Shown: piece after piece, positions 9,284-17,698 of the stretch
Position numbering within the stretch: position 1 is the first letter of the stretch
Layout: each line of letters starts with the position of its first letter
Assembly (NCBI GenBank): GCA_017302015.1
Contig: JAFLEE010000018.1
Span: forward strand, 1-64,000
Length of the DNA stretch: 64,000 bases
Direction: 5' to 3'
From: Spirochaetota bacterium
GTDB lineage: Bacteria; Spirochaetota; UBA12135; COTS27; JAFLEE01
The notes under the pieces: model-generated
What the model was told of the DNA's origin: nothing
Database searches by the model: none
Seen by the model: only the letters and a program-made list of their open reading frames with translations
Made by a program: the position numbers and the translations under genes

Positions 9284-10885
9284 TCATGGTTTTTTGCCCC
9301 AATGTTCGGGGTGGGTGAGGAGGATGGCTCGCCGGCCGGCGGGGATGGCCGCGAGGAGGTCGATGAGGGCGGCGACGGGTTTCCCCTTGAGCCTCGAGTC
9401 GATGTCTCCGGTGTTCACGTCGCGATTGAGGAGGTACGCTTCGTAGGCTAGGCCGAACTCGGAGATGGGCGACTCGCCGTAGGGGAAGCGCTCCCCATCC
9501 CGCACCGCGGTCCCCTTCTTCCCGAACTCGGAGAAGATCCACATATTGTTGAGCCCGGCGGCGATCACGGCGCCGTCGCCATGGGCCGCCGCGCCTTTCA
9601 CGGGAATGCCCATTGCCGCGTACTGGGCGAGTTCTTCCCGCAGGAAAGCGGCGGGGGAGTAATGGCGGTTCCACATCATGCTGAAGAGATCGGTGTGGAT
9701 TCCCAATTCAAAGCCTTCTTTGGCGAGGAACCGGGCGAGGGCCTCCACCGGGGCCTTCCGCTCCAGCCGTCCCCCGATGAACTTGGCGTAATAGGGCGCC
9801 GAGTGGAGGATGAAATAAGTGGATGGAAGGCCGGCCTCCTTCTCGATGCGCGCCATGGCGAGGGCCTTCTCCGGATGGGAATCGATGTCGTGGCGCATGC
9901 CGACGAGCACGGCGCCGCCTTCGCTCGCCGGGGCGGTTGAAAACTCGCCGAGGGTGGCGACCTTGTATCGGGGCTTGCGCAATTCTGCGAGGAGGAGACG
10001 GTAATCGTCCCAGGAAAAAACCCCATCGTAGGCGCTCTCGCCCTCCGCCAGGGCTTCCAATCCGGGTCCTTGTGCGGCCGGGGCGAAGAAATCGGAAGTT
10101 CGGAGGACCGCTTCTTTTTCGACCGCCATGGGCAGGGGGGCCGCGGCGAGTTCGGCGCCATATTCCAATTCGATTTCCTGGGAATAAGACGCGCCCTTCG
10201 CCACGGGAAATCCCTTCGCTTCCATGAGGATGAACGAGCGCTCGCCCAAATAGGGTTTCATGCGTCGGTCTTGCCAGATAAGGTCGGGCCCCCCGGTCAC
10301 GCGGATGGCGAGGTGGAATCCGTTCCCCTGGATGCGCCAGGCGCGGGCGGGAGCGAAGGCCAGGGGCGAGGAACCATCCCCGGTGACTGGCACGGGCGCG
10401 CTGCCCTGGGCGGTGATTTGGGCGCACGTGAGGAGCGCCGCCGGAACGGTGAGGAAGACATGGGTGACGAAGGCCGTGACCTCTTTCGTCAATTCGCCGC
10501 GCACCCTGCACACCAGCCGACCGGGGGATAGGACTTCCCAGCCGTAAGTGGACACCGAGAATACCGACTCGCCCGAGGGGTCGCTGGCGATCTGGAGGGA
10601 CGAAGCGCCGGTCGTGGCGACCACGGGGGTTTTCACGGGATAGAACCAATGGGATTTCCAGGGCGGCTCCATGCAGAGAAGCAGCGAGGCGGCGCTCAAG
10701 GTCTTCCCCGAATGGGCCAGGGAAAAGCCCCGGTCGTTCTTCCATTGGATCGTCCATCCATGGGCGTTGAGGGTTGGCGACGGGGCCTCGCCAAATGCCA
10801 GGGGCGCCGAGAGGAAAAGCGCGAGGACGGCCGAAGCGGCGAGATTGGAGAACTTGGGCCCGAGTCGGCGACGAGGTGCGATCAT
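9284..10885 (-). CDS. Secreted polysaccharide deacetylase-like protein
   Basis: A 533-aa exported protein. A signal/anchor peptide spans about residues 12-32. An uncharacterised domain (about 40-260) also present in the downstream GH20 enzyme follows, then a C-terminal NodB/CE4-like barrel. The barrel shows GMRHDIDSHPEKAL, with the aspartates D333 and D335 expected for catalysis and metal binding, and the later motif ELGIHTDLF. It probably removes acetyl groups from an amino-sugar polymer before or alongside the hexosaminidase. Start ATG 10885 has AGGAG 6 nt upstream. Because the usual H-x3-H metal motif is not obvious, it may be a divergent family or a non-catalytic relative. Confidence 0.7.
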   Translation of the reverse strand: MIAPRRRLGPKFSNLAASAVLALFLSAPLAFGEAPSPTLNAHGWTIQWKNDRGFSLAHSGKTLSAASLLLCMEPPWKSHWFYPVKTPVVATTGASSLQIASDPSGESVFSVSTYGWEVLSPGRLVCRVRGELTKEVTAFVTHVFLTVPAALLTCAQITAQGSAPVPVTGDGSSPLAFAPARAWRIQGNGFHLAIRVTGGPDLIWQDRRMKPYLGERSFILMEAKGFPVAKGASYSQEIELEYGAELAAAPLPMAVEKEAVLRTSDFFAPAAQGPGLEALAEGESAYDGVFSWDDYRLLLAELRKPRYKVATLGEFSTAPASEGGAVLVGMRHDIDSHPEKALAMARIEKEAGLPSTYFILHSAPYYAKFIGGRLERKAPVEALARFLAKEGFELGIHTDLFSMMWNRHYSPAAFLREELAQYAAMGIPVKGAAAHGDGAVIAAGLNNMWIFSEFGKKGTAVRDGERFPYGESPISEFGLAYEAYLLNRDVNTGDIDSRLKGKPVAALIDLLAAIPAGRRAILLTHPEHWGKKP

Positions 10886-10943
10886 CGGAATCTCCTGAGA
10901 TCGTCGCAGGCGGGAATGAAGGGTCGAGGTTTCGGGGAGTCGT

Positions 10944-11987
10944 TCATGGGGCCCCGGAACTTTCCCGGCGGATGAGGACGGGCGGGAGGGCAAGTGAAAC
11001 GGGCGCCCCTTCGCGCGCCGTAAGGGCCGAGCGCATGAGATCGAGGGCCCCTTGGCAGAGCCCGGCGAAATCCTGCTTCACGGTGGTCAGGGAGGGGATG
11101 GCATGGGCGGCGAGTTCGAGGTCGTCGCATCCCACCACGCTCACCTTCCCGGGAACCGAGAGGCCGGCTTCGTGCAGGGCGCGCATCGCCCCCAGGGCGG
11201 TGGCGTCGTTATTGCAGAAGAGGGCACTCTCCGGGAAATTGGGTCCGATGAGGCGGCCCAGGGCTTCGTATCCCTGGCGGATGCCGGCGGTCGGAAGGGC
11301 CCACTCGGGGCCGGGAAGGGCGGAGAACTCCCGGTGCGCCCGCAGCCAACCGCTTCGCCTCGCCGCTCCCACTTCCGCCGCGTCGCTGGGCATGAGGAGC
11401 GCGACGCGGGGATGGCCGAGTTCCAGGAGATGGCGCGTGGCGAGGTAGCCGAGGGCTTCTTGGTCGATGCCGACGCCGAGGTCGGCCCCACCGCTACGGT
11501 TGAGGCGCACCACGGGGAGGAGGCGGGAACGGCAATAGGCGGGGATGCCCTCGGGGTTCCAATCGCCGTAGAGGAAGACTCCCAGGGGGCCCTCGAAGAG
11601 GAGGCGCTTGCGGAAGAGGGCCTCGCTCTGGGGCGCGTCGGCCCCCCCGTGGGATTCGAGCACCACGAGTTCAAAGCCCGCGCGCTCGGCCAGGAGCCCG
11701 AGGCGGTCGCGGATTTCCTCGAGGACGGGGTCGGCCACCACGTCGGGGCGCATGCGCTTGGACACCAGGAGGCCGAGGCATTTTCGGGTGCGGTCGCGCC
11801 GCCGCCCCACCGGCCGCCGTTGGTAGCCCAGGCGTTCGGCCGCCTGGCGGATGCGCGTTCCCACTTCTTCGCTCACCAGGGCTGCATCGGTGAAATACCT
11901 GGAAATCGTGGCCACCGAGACCCCGGTTTTGAGGGCCAGGGTGCGGATGGTGGGGGAGCGCCGTGATTTGGATCCGGGGTGTAACAT
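10944..11987 (-). CDS. LacI-family regulator
   Basis: A 347-aa LacI-family regulator with an N-terminal helix-turn-helix (IRTLALKTGVSVATISRYFT) and hinge, then a sugar-binding periplasmic-protein fold (LGLLVSKRM; VSVVGCDDLELAAHAIPSLT). It is first in a minus-strand operon with the deacetylase-like (58 nt downstream) and GH20 genes, so it probably represses amino-sugar polymer degradation until the inducer appears. Its ATG lies inside an imperfect palindrome and only about 14 nt from a -10 box, suggesting an almost leaderless, autoregulated transcript. The ligand is not known. Confidence 0.9.
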   Translation of the reverse strand: MLHPGSKSRRSPTIRTLALKTGVSVATISRYFTDAALVSEEVGTRIRQAAERLGYQRRPVGRRRDRTRKCLGLLVSKRMRPDVVADPVLEEIRDRLGLLAERAGFELVVLESHGGADAPQSEALFRKRLLFEGPLGVFLYGDWNPEGIPAYCRSRLLPVVRLNRSGGADLGVGIDQEALGYLATRHLLELGHPRVALLMPSDAAEVGAARRSGWLRAHREFSALPGPEWALPTAGIRQGYEALGRLIGPNFPESALFCNNDATALGAMRALHEAGLSVPGKVSVVGCDDLELAAHAIPSLTTVKQDFAGLCQGALDLMRSALTAREGAPVSLALPPVLIRRESSGAP

Positions 11988-12000
11988 AAAAATAATGATA
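11982..12000. promoter_or_regulatory. Imperfect palindrome over the LacI start codon
   Basis: TAACAT (11982-11987) and ATGATA (11995-12000) form a 5-of-6 inverted repeat around 7 bp. It covers the start codon and predicted transcription start, a typical autoregulatory operator position. Confidence 0.4.
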
Positions 12001-12001
12001 C

Positions 12002-12030
12002 ATTCTGGGCCGAAACCGCCGGGAAGTCAA
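12002..12030 (-). promoter_or_regulatory. Promoter of the LacI operon
   Basis: On the minus strand TTGACT (12025-12030) and CAGAAT (12002-12007) are 17 bp apart, predicting a start about 8-10 nt before the ATG at 11987. The -10 box matches consensus at four positions only. Confidence 0.4.
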
Positions 12031-12196
12031 GGGTTCATGCGAGGGGGCGAATGAGCCCCATCGCTCCATTTTTTCCCACCGGAACCGGCAGTGGGGGCGA
12101 GTTTGCCCGGGGGCCTGTCTGCGGATAGATTCCATGGGCGCCGGGCGCTGCCGGGAGCCGTACGGCTCAAGGGGGCCGCCCGACCAAGGACGGCCC

Positions 12197-12901
12197 ATGC
12201 CCCGCGTCTACAAGCATTACGATTTCATCCTCGGCGCCTTCGTCACTGTGCTCATCTGCTCCAATTTCATCGGGGCGGCCAAGCAAGCGGTGGTGACCCT
12301 GCCGTACTTCGGGGAACTCACCTTCGGGGCCGGGGTGCTCTTCTTCCCCATCTCCTACATCTTCGGGGATATCCTCACCGAGGTCTACGGCTACGGCCTC
12401 GACCGCCGGGCGGTGTGGGCCGGTTTCGCGGGGCTGGCCTTCGCGTCGCTGATGTCGGCCGTCGTGGTGAACCTGCCCCCCGGCCATAGCGATTTCATGA
12501 AGACCTACCAAGGAGCCCTCGAGACCGTCTTCGGGAACGCCTGGCGCATCGCGCTGGCCTCCATGGTGGCCTTCTGGACGGGGAGTTTCGCCAATAGTTT
12601 CGTGCTGGCGAAGTTAAAGATCATGACGAAGGGAAGATTTTTGTGGATGCGCACCATCGGGTCGACCCTGGTGGGCGAACTCGTGGATTCCTCCCTCTTC
12701 TATTTCATCGCCTTCTACGGCATCTGGTCCACGGCCGATGTGGTGAAGGTGGCCATCGTGCAGTACCTCTTCAAGACCGGGTGGGAGGTCGTCATGACGC
12801 CGGTGACCTATCGCGTGGTGGCCTTCCTCAAGCGCACCGAGAACGAGGACTATTTCGACCGGGGGACGAACTTCTCCCCGTTCCGCCTCAAGAACGAGTA
12901 G
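12197..12901 (+). CDS. yhhQ: YhhQ-family queuosine-precursor transporter
   Basis: A 234-aa inner-membrane protein of the vut_1/YhhQ family, which imports 7-cyano-7-deazaguanine or related queuosine precursors for tRNA modification. Six or so hydrophobic helices are visible; the family signatures are FPISYIFGDILTEVYGY and TIGSTLVGELVDSSLFYFIAF, and length is normal. Start ATG 12197 has AAGGA 6 nt upstream. It stands alone, divergent from the LacI gene, and is a housekeeping gene among carbohydrate genes. The leader (12000-12196) has a GGGGC/GCCCC hairpin at 12044-12059 and a GAGCC/GGCUC hairpin from the palindrome GAGCCGTACGGCTC, but I could not match a preQ1 riboswitch. Confidence 0.9.
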   Translation: MPRVYKHYDFILGAFVTVLICSNFIGAAKQAVVTLPYFGELTFGAGVLFFPISYIFGDILTEVYGYGLDRRAVWAGFAGLAFASLMSAVVVNLPPGHSDFMKTYQGALETVFGNAWRIALASMVAFWTGSFANSFVLAKLKIMTKGRFLWMRTIGSTLVGELVDSSLFYFIAFYGIWSTADVVKVAIVQYLFKTGWEVVMTPVTYRVVAFLKRTENEDYFDRGTNFSPFRLKNE

Positions 12902-12926
12902 GCCGCCCGATCGCCGGGCAGGGTTC

Positions 12927-15416
12927 TCACCACTGTAGTTCCGCCACGGTGCGCCCTTCAAGGGGGAACGTCCACGCGACCCAGCCAGCCTCCGGCATGC
13001 CGCGGGGTGCGGAGGCCGGGAGGGCGACTCCTTGGCGCGTGAGCCGGTAGGACTTGGGCGCGGCACCCCTTACGGGGATCAGGAGCGTGACCTGAGGGTA
13101 CGGTTCGGCGGCCTCGGCCGGGTTCACCACCGCCGTGACCCGACCGTCGGCATGGAGGGCCGCGGCTACGTAAATCCCGGAAAGCGGTTCGCCCCCTTCG
13201 CCCGCAAGGCCTACATCCAAGCGCCGGCCCCCGGCCTCGGCCAAACGCAGGTAGTCTTCAAAAACGCGGTAGGCGGGGTAGGGAACTCCGTCCTTCGAGA
13301 TGAGGGAAAAATGGTGCTCGAGCCCCCCGCCGTGGAAGAGGTTCATCCGGGTATAGCCCCCCGCGGTGAAACGGGCCAAGGCCCGGTCAGTGAGGAGGGC
13401 TTGGATTTCGGGGTTGTACGTCCCCTGGAACCATTCCCCCGGCTTCCAGGGGAAGCCCATCTCATCCCAATAGACCACGGGGTCCAGTCCGAGGCTGTAG
13501 AGTTTCCCGGTGAGGAGTCCCGCCGGCACATCCCACCCGGGAGCTTTTCCGGCGTAGGGATGGAAGCCGAACTGGTCGCCGAGTTCCAGGGCGCCCGTCG
13601 CCGCCATGACTTCGAGATAACTTTCGTTGAAGCCCGCCATGCCCGCGGAGACGATGGGCACCCCGGGCGCCTTGGCCCGGATCACCGCCGCCACCGCCTT
13701 GAAGAGGACGGCGTATTCCTCCGCCGTGCCGCGGTAGAACTGGCGGATATTGGCCTCGTTCCAAACCTCATAGAGCCGGATGGAGGCCCCGTAGCGCTCG
13801 ATGACCTCGCCCGTGAAGGCCGCGAACTTCACGGGGTCGGGGGGCACGCAATGGGGACGTCCCGCCCGTTTGCCGTCGGCGTAGCGCTCGGGGCTGATGG
13901 CGAGCCATTCGGGGCAGCCCATGAGCACCGCATGGACCGGCGCCCCCAGCCCCGCCACCTCGGCGAACCAGGCATCCACGGCCTTCCACCTCGCCGGGTC
14001 CGAAGGGGGGCCCACCTTATTGAGGCGCAAATCGGCCCGGGCGTAGGTCCATCGCTTCGCGAGCTCCGGGGGGATCTTGGCCGGTCCGCCGATGTCGATG
14101 ACCATGGCCCCCGCGACCCACGGCGGGGTGCCCTTGGGCCGGGTCTCGATTTGAACGGCATCGAAGCGGATGGGGCGTGTCCCGGGGTTCCCCAGTTGGA
14201 GGTCCATGGACGGCCCCGGGGCCAGGGGCACGCACCGGGTGACCTCCACCGGCTGGTTGCCCAAGTCCATGCTGTCGTAATTTCCCGGGCCGTTGGCGTC
14301 GATGTAGCGGAAGAGTTCGTTCCACCGAAGGGCCTCGCCTTGCTTCACCCAAAGCCCCGCGCCGGTGGCCTCGAAGGCGACCTGGGCGCGAAGCCAGGCC
14401 GTCTGGGTACGTTCGGGGATCCGAAGGGTCGCCACTTCCCCCGGCGCCAATTGCCGGCCGACCCCTTCTTCGGAGGTTTGTGGCGGCAAATCCAGGTCGC
14501 TGCCGTCGAACCGGCCCCAGCGCTTCAGGGGGAGGGCCCCCTCGGGGTCGACCTGCCCCACGGGCGAACGCCGGGAGAAGGGCCCGAGGATGGGGATCTT
14601 CGGGTCGAGGACGAGTGAATCGGCATCGCCGATCGCCACGCGGCCTTCGCGCCAATCCAGGGCCAGGCGGGCCAAGCCGCACACCATGGCGGGCGCCCCG
14701 TCTCCTTCCCTGGTGAGGCGACCATCGGTGCAAACGATGCTAAAGCGTTTCCCGGACCGGACCCCGGCCACCAAGGGCACCACGTCCCGGCCATCCGACC
14801 TCCGGGTTCGGATGATGGGGATATACTGGGCCCCACCCACCGGCACGACCCACATGCCCTGGCGGAAGCCCGTCTGGTCCGAAAAAGCGCCGGCCAAGTA
14901 GCGGGTACCCAGGGCGGTGAGGGTGTGGCGGGTGCCCGTGTCGTGGCGCGGCGGATCGTAGAGGTATTCCAGGCCGAGGTGGCCCATCAGTTCCTGGGTT
15001 TGCCAGGCCCATTTGGGCTCGCGGGGTGAGAGGCGCCAGGCGTGGTCGGGGCCCTCCTCCATGGCGATCAACCACGGCAGGCGCGAGTCGAGGGCGATCA
15101 GCACGCCCCCCTCATCGGCGTGACGCTTCAGGTCGGCGATCCGCTCCCGGGGAATCGTGTCGCCCGGCATCATCAGCACGGGGACCGCCGAGGGATTGAA
15201 CTCCGCCCCGCCCATTTGGTTCGCGGTGAGACGCACCACGGTCAGGCCCCCCTTGGCGAGCCAGGCGGCGACCCGGTCGAGCCAGGGGCGGTCGATGGTG
15301 AACCGGGTTTCGGACCCTCCGATGGCGGGGTCCCACACGGCCACGGGCGCGGCCCAGGCGAGGCTGATAAGCCATCCCGCGATGGCGAACCACTTGGAGC
15401 GGAATAAAGAGACCAT
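12927..15416 (-). CDS. Secreted GH39-like glycosidase
   Basis: An 829-aa exported glycosidase. A signal peptide (about 1-22) is followed by a glutamine-amidotransferase-like fold (about 25-250), a beta-sandwich, and from about 440 a clan GH-A barrel. YEVWNEANIRQF holds the probable acid/base E554 and VVYWDEMGFP the probable nucleophile E652, a spacing of about 100 residues like other GH39-type enzymes. A short C-terminal beta domain follows. GGAG lies 6 nt before ATG 15416. It is divergent from an AraC regulator with only 39 nt between the start codons, so the two very likely form a regulator/target pair. The substrate is unresolved (xyloside, arabinoside or glucoside). Confidence 0.75.
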   Translation of the reverse strand: MVSLFRSKWFAIAGWLISLAWAAPVAVWDPAIGGSETRFTIDRPWLDRVAAWLAKGGLTVVRLTANQMGGAEFNPSAVPVLMMPGDTIPRERIADLKRHADEGGVLIALDSRLPWLIAMEEGPDHAWRLSPREPKWAWQTQELMGHLGLEYLYDPPRHDTGTRHTLTALGTRYLAGAFSDQTGFRQGMWVVPVGGAQYIPIIRTRRSDGRDVVPLVAGVRSGKRFSIVCTDGRLTREGDGAPAMVCGLARLALDWREGRVAIGDADSLVLDPKIPILGPFSRRSPVGQVDPEGALPLKRWGRFDGSDLDLPPQTSEEGVGRQLAPGEVATLRIPERTQTAWLRAQVAFEATGAGLWVKQGEALRWNELFRYIDANGPGNYDSMDLGNQPVEVTRCVPLAPGPSMDLQLGNPGTRPIRFDAVQIETRPKGTPPWVAGAMVIDIGGPAKIPPELAKRWTYARADLRLNKVGPPSDPARWKAVDAWFAEVAGLGAPVHAVLMGCPEWLAISPERYADGKRAGRPHCVPPDPVKFAAFTGEVIERYGASIRLYEVWNEANIRQFYRGTAEEYAVLFKAVAAVIRAKAPGVPIVSAGMAGFNESYLEVMAATGALELGDQFGFHPYAGKAPGWDVPAGLLTGKLYSLGLDPVVYWDEMGFPWKPGEWFQGTYNPEIQALLTDRALARFTAGGYTRMNLFHGGGLEHHFSLISKDGVPYPAYRVFEDYLRLAEAGGRRLDVGLAGEGGEPLSGIYVAAALHADGRVTAVVNPAEAAEPYPQVTLLIPVRGAAPKSYRLTRQGVALPASAPRGMPEAGWVAWTFPLEGRTVAELQW

Positions 15417-15444
15417 AGAACCCTCCGGGGACCCGATCGAACAT

Positions 15445-15450
15445 TTTAAT
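15445..15450 (+). promoter_or_regulatory. -10 box of a probable leaderless AraC mRNA
   Basis: TTTAAT at 15445-15450 ends 5 nt before the ATG at 15456, the same geometry as at 4550-4561 and 32002-32013. No clear -35 box was found; activator dependence could explain this. Confidence 0.35.
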
Positions 15451-15455
15451 CCGGT

Positions 15456-16313
15456 ATGGCAAGATGGGCCATGCCTGCCCGTGCTCCGCGTTTATCCAGG
15501 ATTGCTCGACCTACTAAAGCCCGCCCGAGGGATGACGCGCCGAGCGGGCCCCGCGCGCCCGCCTACGTGTTCGTGAGCGCGATGGCTTCCAACCCGACCT
15601 GGCGCATGGATGGCCAAAAACACGCCTTTTCCGAGATGATTTTGGTCTACCGGGGGTCCCAATCCGTGGCGTTCCGCCCGGGGCACCACCCATCTAGTGG
15701 GCCGATGGGGCGGGAGACCGCCGCGTCCGGCGAAGTGCTTCTATATCCAGCAGGGCTTTTCCATAGCGAGGCCTCGAACCCGCGGGATCCGGTGGAAACG
15801 GTTTGCGTGGCTTTCCGGGGCGCCCCCGGCGGGACCCTGCAAAAATTGATGGATCGAGAGGGGCATCTCCGCCTCATGGGCCGATGGCTCTACGAGACCC
15901 GGTTCCAGGACTACCCCGGCATCGGCCGATTGCGCGACGCCTACGTGGCCGCCATGGTCCAGGAGTTCCGGCGATTGGCGGCCCTCCCGGCCGAAGACGC
16001 CGCCGTGGGCCGGGTCCGCTCCCATATCCACGGGCACCTGCCGGCGCCCCTGGGACTCTCCGACCTCGCGGCGGTGGCCGGCATGAGCCGGTCCCATTTT
16101 TGCCGCCGCTACCACGCCCTCACCGGACGCACCCCGATGGAGGATCTCTGGCGCATCCGCCTGGAAGAAGCGCGGGCCCTCGTTCTTTCGAGCCGGAACA
16201 GCCTAGGCGCCATCGCCCGGGAAACCGGCTTCCGCAACCCGTATCATTTCAGCCGGAAATTCCGCCAAGTCTATGGCATGGCGCCGGGGTCGCTGCGCAA
16301 AGGCGCCGACTAG
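15456..16313 (+). CDS. AraC-family regulator, divergent from GH39 gene
   Basis: A 285-aa AraC-type regulator. Residues about 35-150 form a cupin-like ligand-binding domain (YVFVSAMASNPTWRM onward). The last 100 residues hold both helix-turn-helix motifs (LSDLAAVAGMSRSHFCRRYH and LGAIARETGFRNPYHFSRKF). Its gene is divergent from the GH39-like glycosidase and probably activates it on sensing a product. The basic first 30 residues look non-conserved, so the true start could be ATG 15471 or a GTG near 15567; ATG 15456 is kept because a -10 box lies 5 nt before it. Confidence 0.85.
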   Translation: MARWAMPARAPRLSRIARPTKARPRDDAPSGPRAPAYVFVSAMASNPTWRMDGQKHAFSEMILVYRGSQSVAFRPGHHPSSGPMGRETAASGEVLLYPAGLFHSEASNPRDPVETVCVAFRGAPGGTLQKLMDREGHLRLMGRWLYETRFQDYPGIGRLRDAYVAAMVQEFRRLAALPAEDAAVGRVRSHIHGHLPAPLGLSDLAAVAGMSRSHFCRRYHALTGRTPMEDLWRIRLEEARALVLSSRNSLGAIARETGFRNPYHFSRKFRQVYGMAPGSLRKGAD

Positions 16314-16428
16314 GTCGTGCCACGCGGCGAAAGCGGCCCCAGAACGGACCGCGGTTTTCGCCCGCGGGATTGCGCGAGGCCAAGAGCGGGGTGGCATTCG
16401 GCACCGCCGTGGCGTGGGCCGCGAACGT

Positions 16429-17301
16429 TCAGGTTCCCTGGAAATAGCCGCGGAAATACTTGTACCACATTCCCAATTTCTTCGCGCTGAAATCGATGGC
16501 CTCGTAGGGGAGCGCTTGGATTCGCCGCAGACGATAGCCGCCCTTGAGGATGAAGAGGTTCATGTATTTATTGTCGATGGCCTTGGATGGGCACGCGTAG
16601 ATGCAGCGCATGCACCACATGCACCGCCCCCCGAAGACGATTTTTCCATCGACTTCCGCGATATTCCCCGACGGGCAGTGTTTGATGCAATTACCGCAAT
16701 ACGTACAGGTTTTACCGGCGCGCAGGTATTTCCCGAAATAACGGGCGCCGTATCGATCCTCGAGGATGCCGATCCCGCGCAGGAGGCGCCTCGCGATCGG
16801 CCCGCAGGGGAGTTCTTTCCGCTCGCCGGCCAGGAGCGACGCCGCGAGCGCCTTCACCCGGTGCGCGGCCGCCTCGACGAGGGCCCGGTTGAGCCGGTCA
16901 TCGTAGGACAGCAGCCAATTGCACGGCATGGGGATGAGGGTGTCGTGAAAAACGTCGTACCCCTTGTTGGTGAGGAGCCGTATGGCCCGTTTACTCGAGC
17001 CGTAATTGATCGCGTGGTAATCCCCCGCGCTTTTCATGATGAAGACGGGCTTGCGCGCCGCCGGTAAAGATTCGAGGAAGGCGTAGACGAGGCCCGGGCA
17101 GTCGAACCCGAGCACCGGGTGAGCGATCCCGATGAGCGCGTATTCGTCCACCGAGATCGGGAGCCGCCCCCTCTGAACTTCCTCTATTTTAACCGTATCG
17201 ACCTGATAGGCACGGGTGCTCATCTCTGCAGCCAAGAGATCGACGAGGTGCTCGGTATTACCCGTTCCTGAGAAGTAATAGATCGCGCAGCGTCTCGTCA
17301 T
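16429..17301 (-). CDS. EFR1-type flavodoxin/ferredoxin fusion
   Basis: A 290-aa cytoplasmic electron carrier. The N-terminal flavodoxin-like fold has the FMN phosphate loop in YYFSGTGNTEHL. The C-terminal third carries two [4Fe-4S] motifs, CTYCGNCIKHCP from C199 and CMWCMRCIYACP from C227, as in the EFR1 ferredoxin family of anaerobes. It has no redox partner beside it; the nearest oxidoreductase is the double flavoprotein at 17699, whose electron donor it might be, which is only a guess. The gene has more A/T-ending codons than its neighbours. A TATAAT box inside a palindrome lies 30 nt upstream. No Shine-Dalgarno site is evident. Confidence 0.85.
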   Translation of the reverse strand: MTRRCAIYYFSGTGNTEHLVDLLAAEMSTRAYQVDTVKIEEVQRGRLPISVDEYALIGIAHPVLGFDCPGLVYAFLESLPAARKPVFIMKSAGDYHAINYGSSKRAIRLLTNKGYDVFHDTLIPMPCNWLLSYDDRLNRALVEAAAHRVKALAASLLAGERKELPCGPIARRLLRGIGILEDRYGARYFGKYLRAGKTCTYCGNCIKHCPSGNIAEVDGKIVFGGRCMWCMRCIYACPSKAIDNKYMNLFILKGGYRLRRIQALPYEAIDFSAKKLGMWYKYFRGYFQGT

Positions 17302-17698
17302 GGGATGCGTGGCTGGAAAGCCGCCGCCATGATTATAGAATCAAGGAAATTCCCATGCCGGACGCGGGGGAATGGTAAGGCCTGCGAGACTTCGAAGAGG
17401 GCCAGTGTGAATAACGGACACCGCGGGTGAATCTCTGCCATCGAACCGAAAGGCCCGGGACAGGACGCGCTCGGAGCATGAGTCTCCCAACGGTCCGTGG
17501 TGACGCCGAAGGTAGGGATCCACGCGATGGCGGAAATGTATAAACTTACCGAAATTCCGGAGACTCGGAATGGCTGAAATCAGGCTGAAAGGGTTTCGCG
17601 GTCATCATGCATGGCGTGAAAGTGACCAAAAAATGTCTTTTTTTTAAACAATTGAAAGTGAATTTCTGCCCATACTTTGACCGCCTACGGAGCCGATA
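17302..17698. other. 397-bp divergent intergenic region
   Basis: No credible gene was found. It holds the promoter and palindrome of the EFR1 gene (17330-17343), an inverted repeat ATTCCG-N6-CGGAAT at 17554-17571, a CATGCATG palindrome near 17607 and an A6/T8 tract ending at 17645. The last 60 bp are AT-rich. GGAG at 17689-17692 serves the flavoprotein gene. No convincing -35/-10 pair for that gene was seen. Confidence 0.5.
17330..17343. promoter_or_regulatory. Palindrome over the EFR1 -10 box
   Basis: TGATTATAGAATCA is a 12-of-14 palindrome; on the minus strand it contains a perfect TATAAT (17332-17337) 30 nt before the EFR1 ATG. It is a plausible repressor site, regulator unknown. Confidence 0.4.

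Noticed and set aside
12000-12196. A preQ1 riboswitch before the queuosine-precursor transporter
   Set aside because: Two hairpins are present but the conserved preQ1-I, II or III sequence elements could not be recognised.
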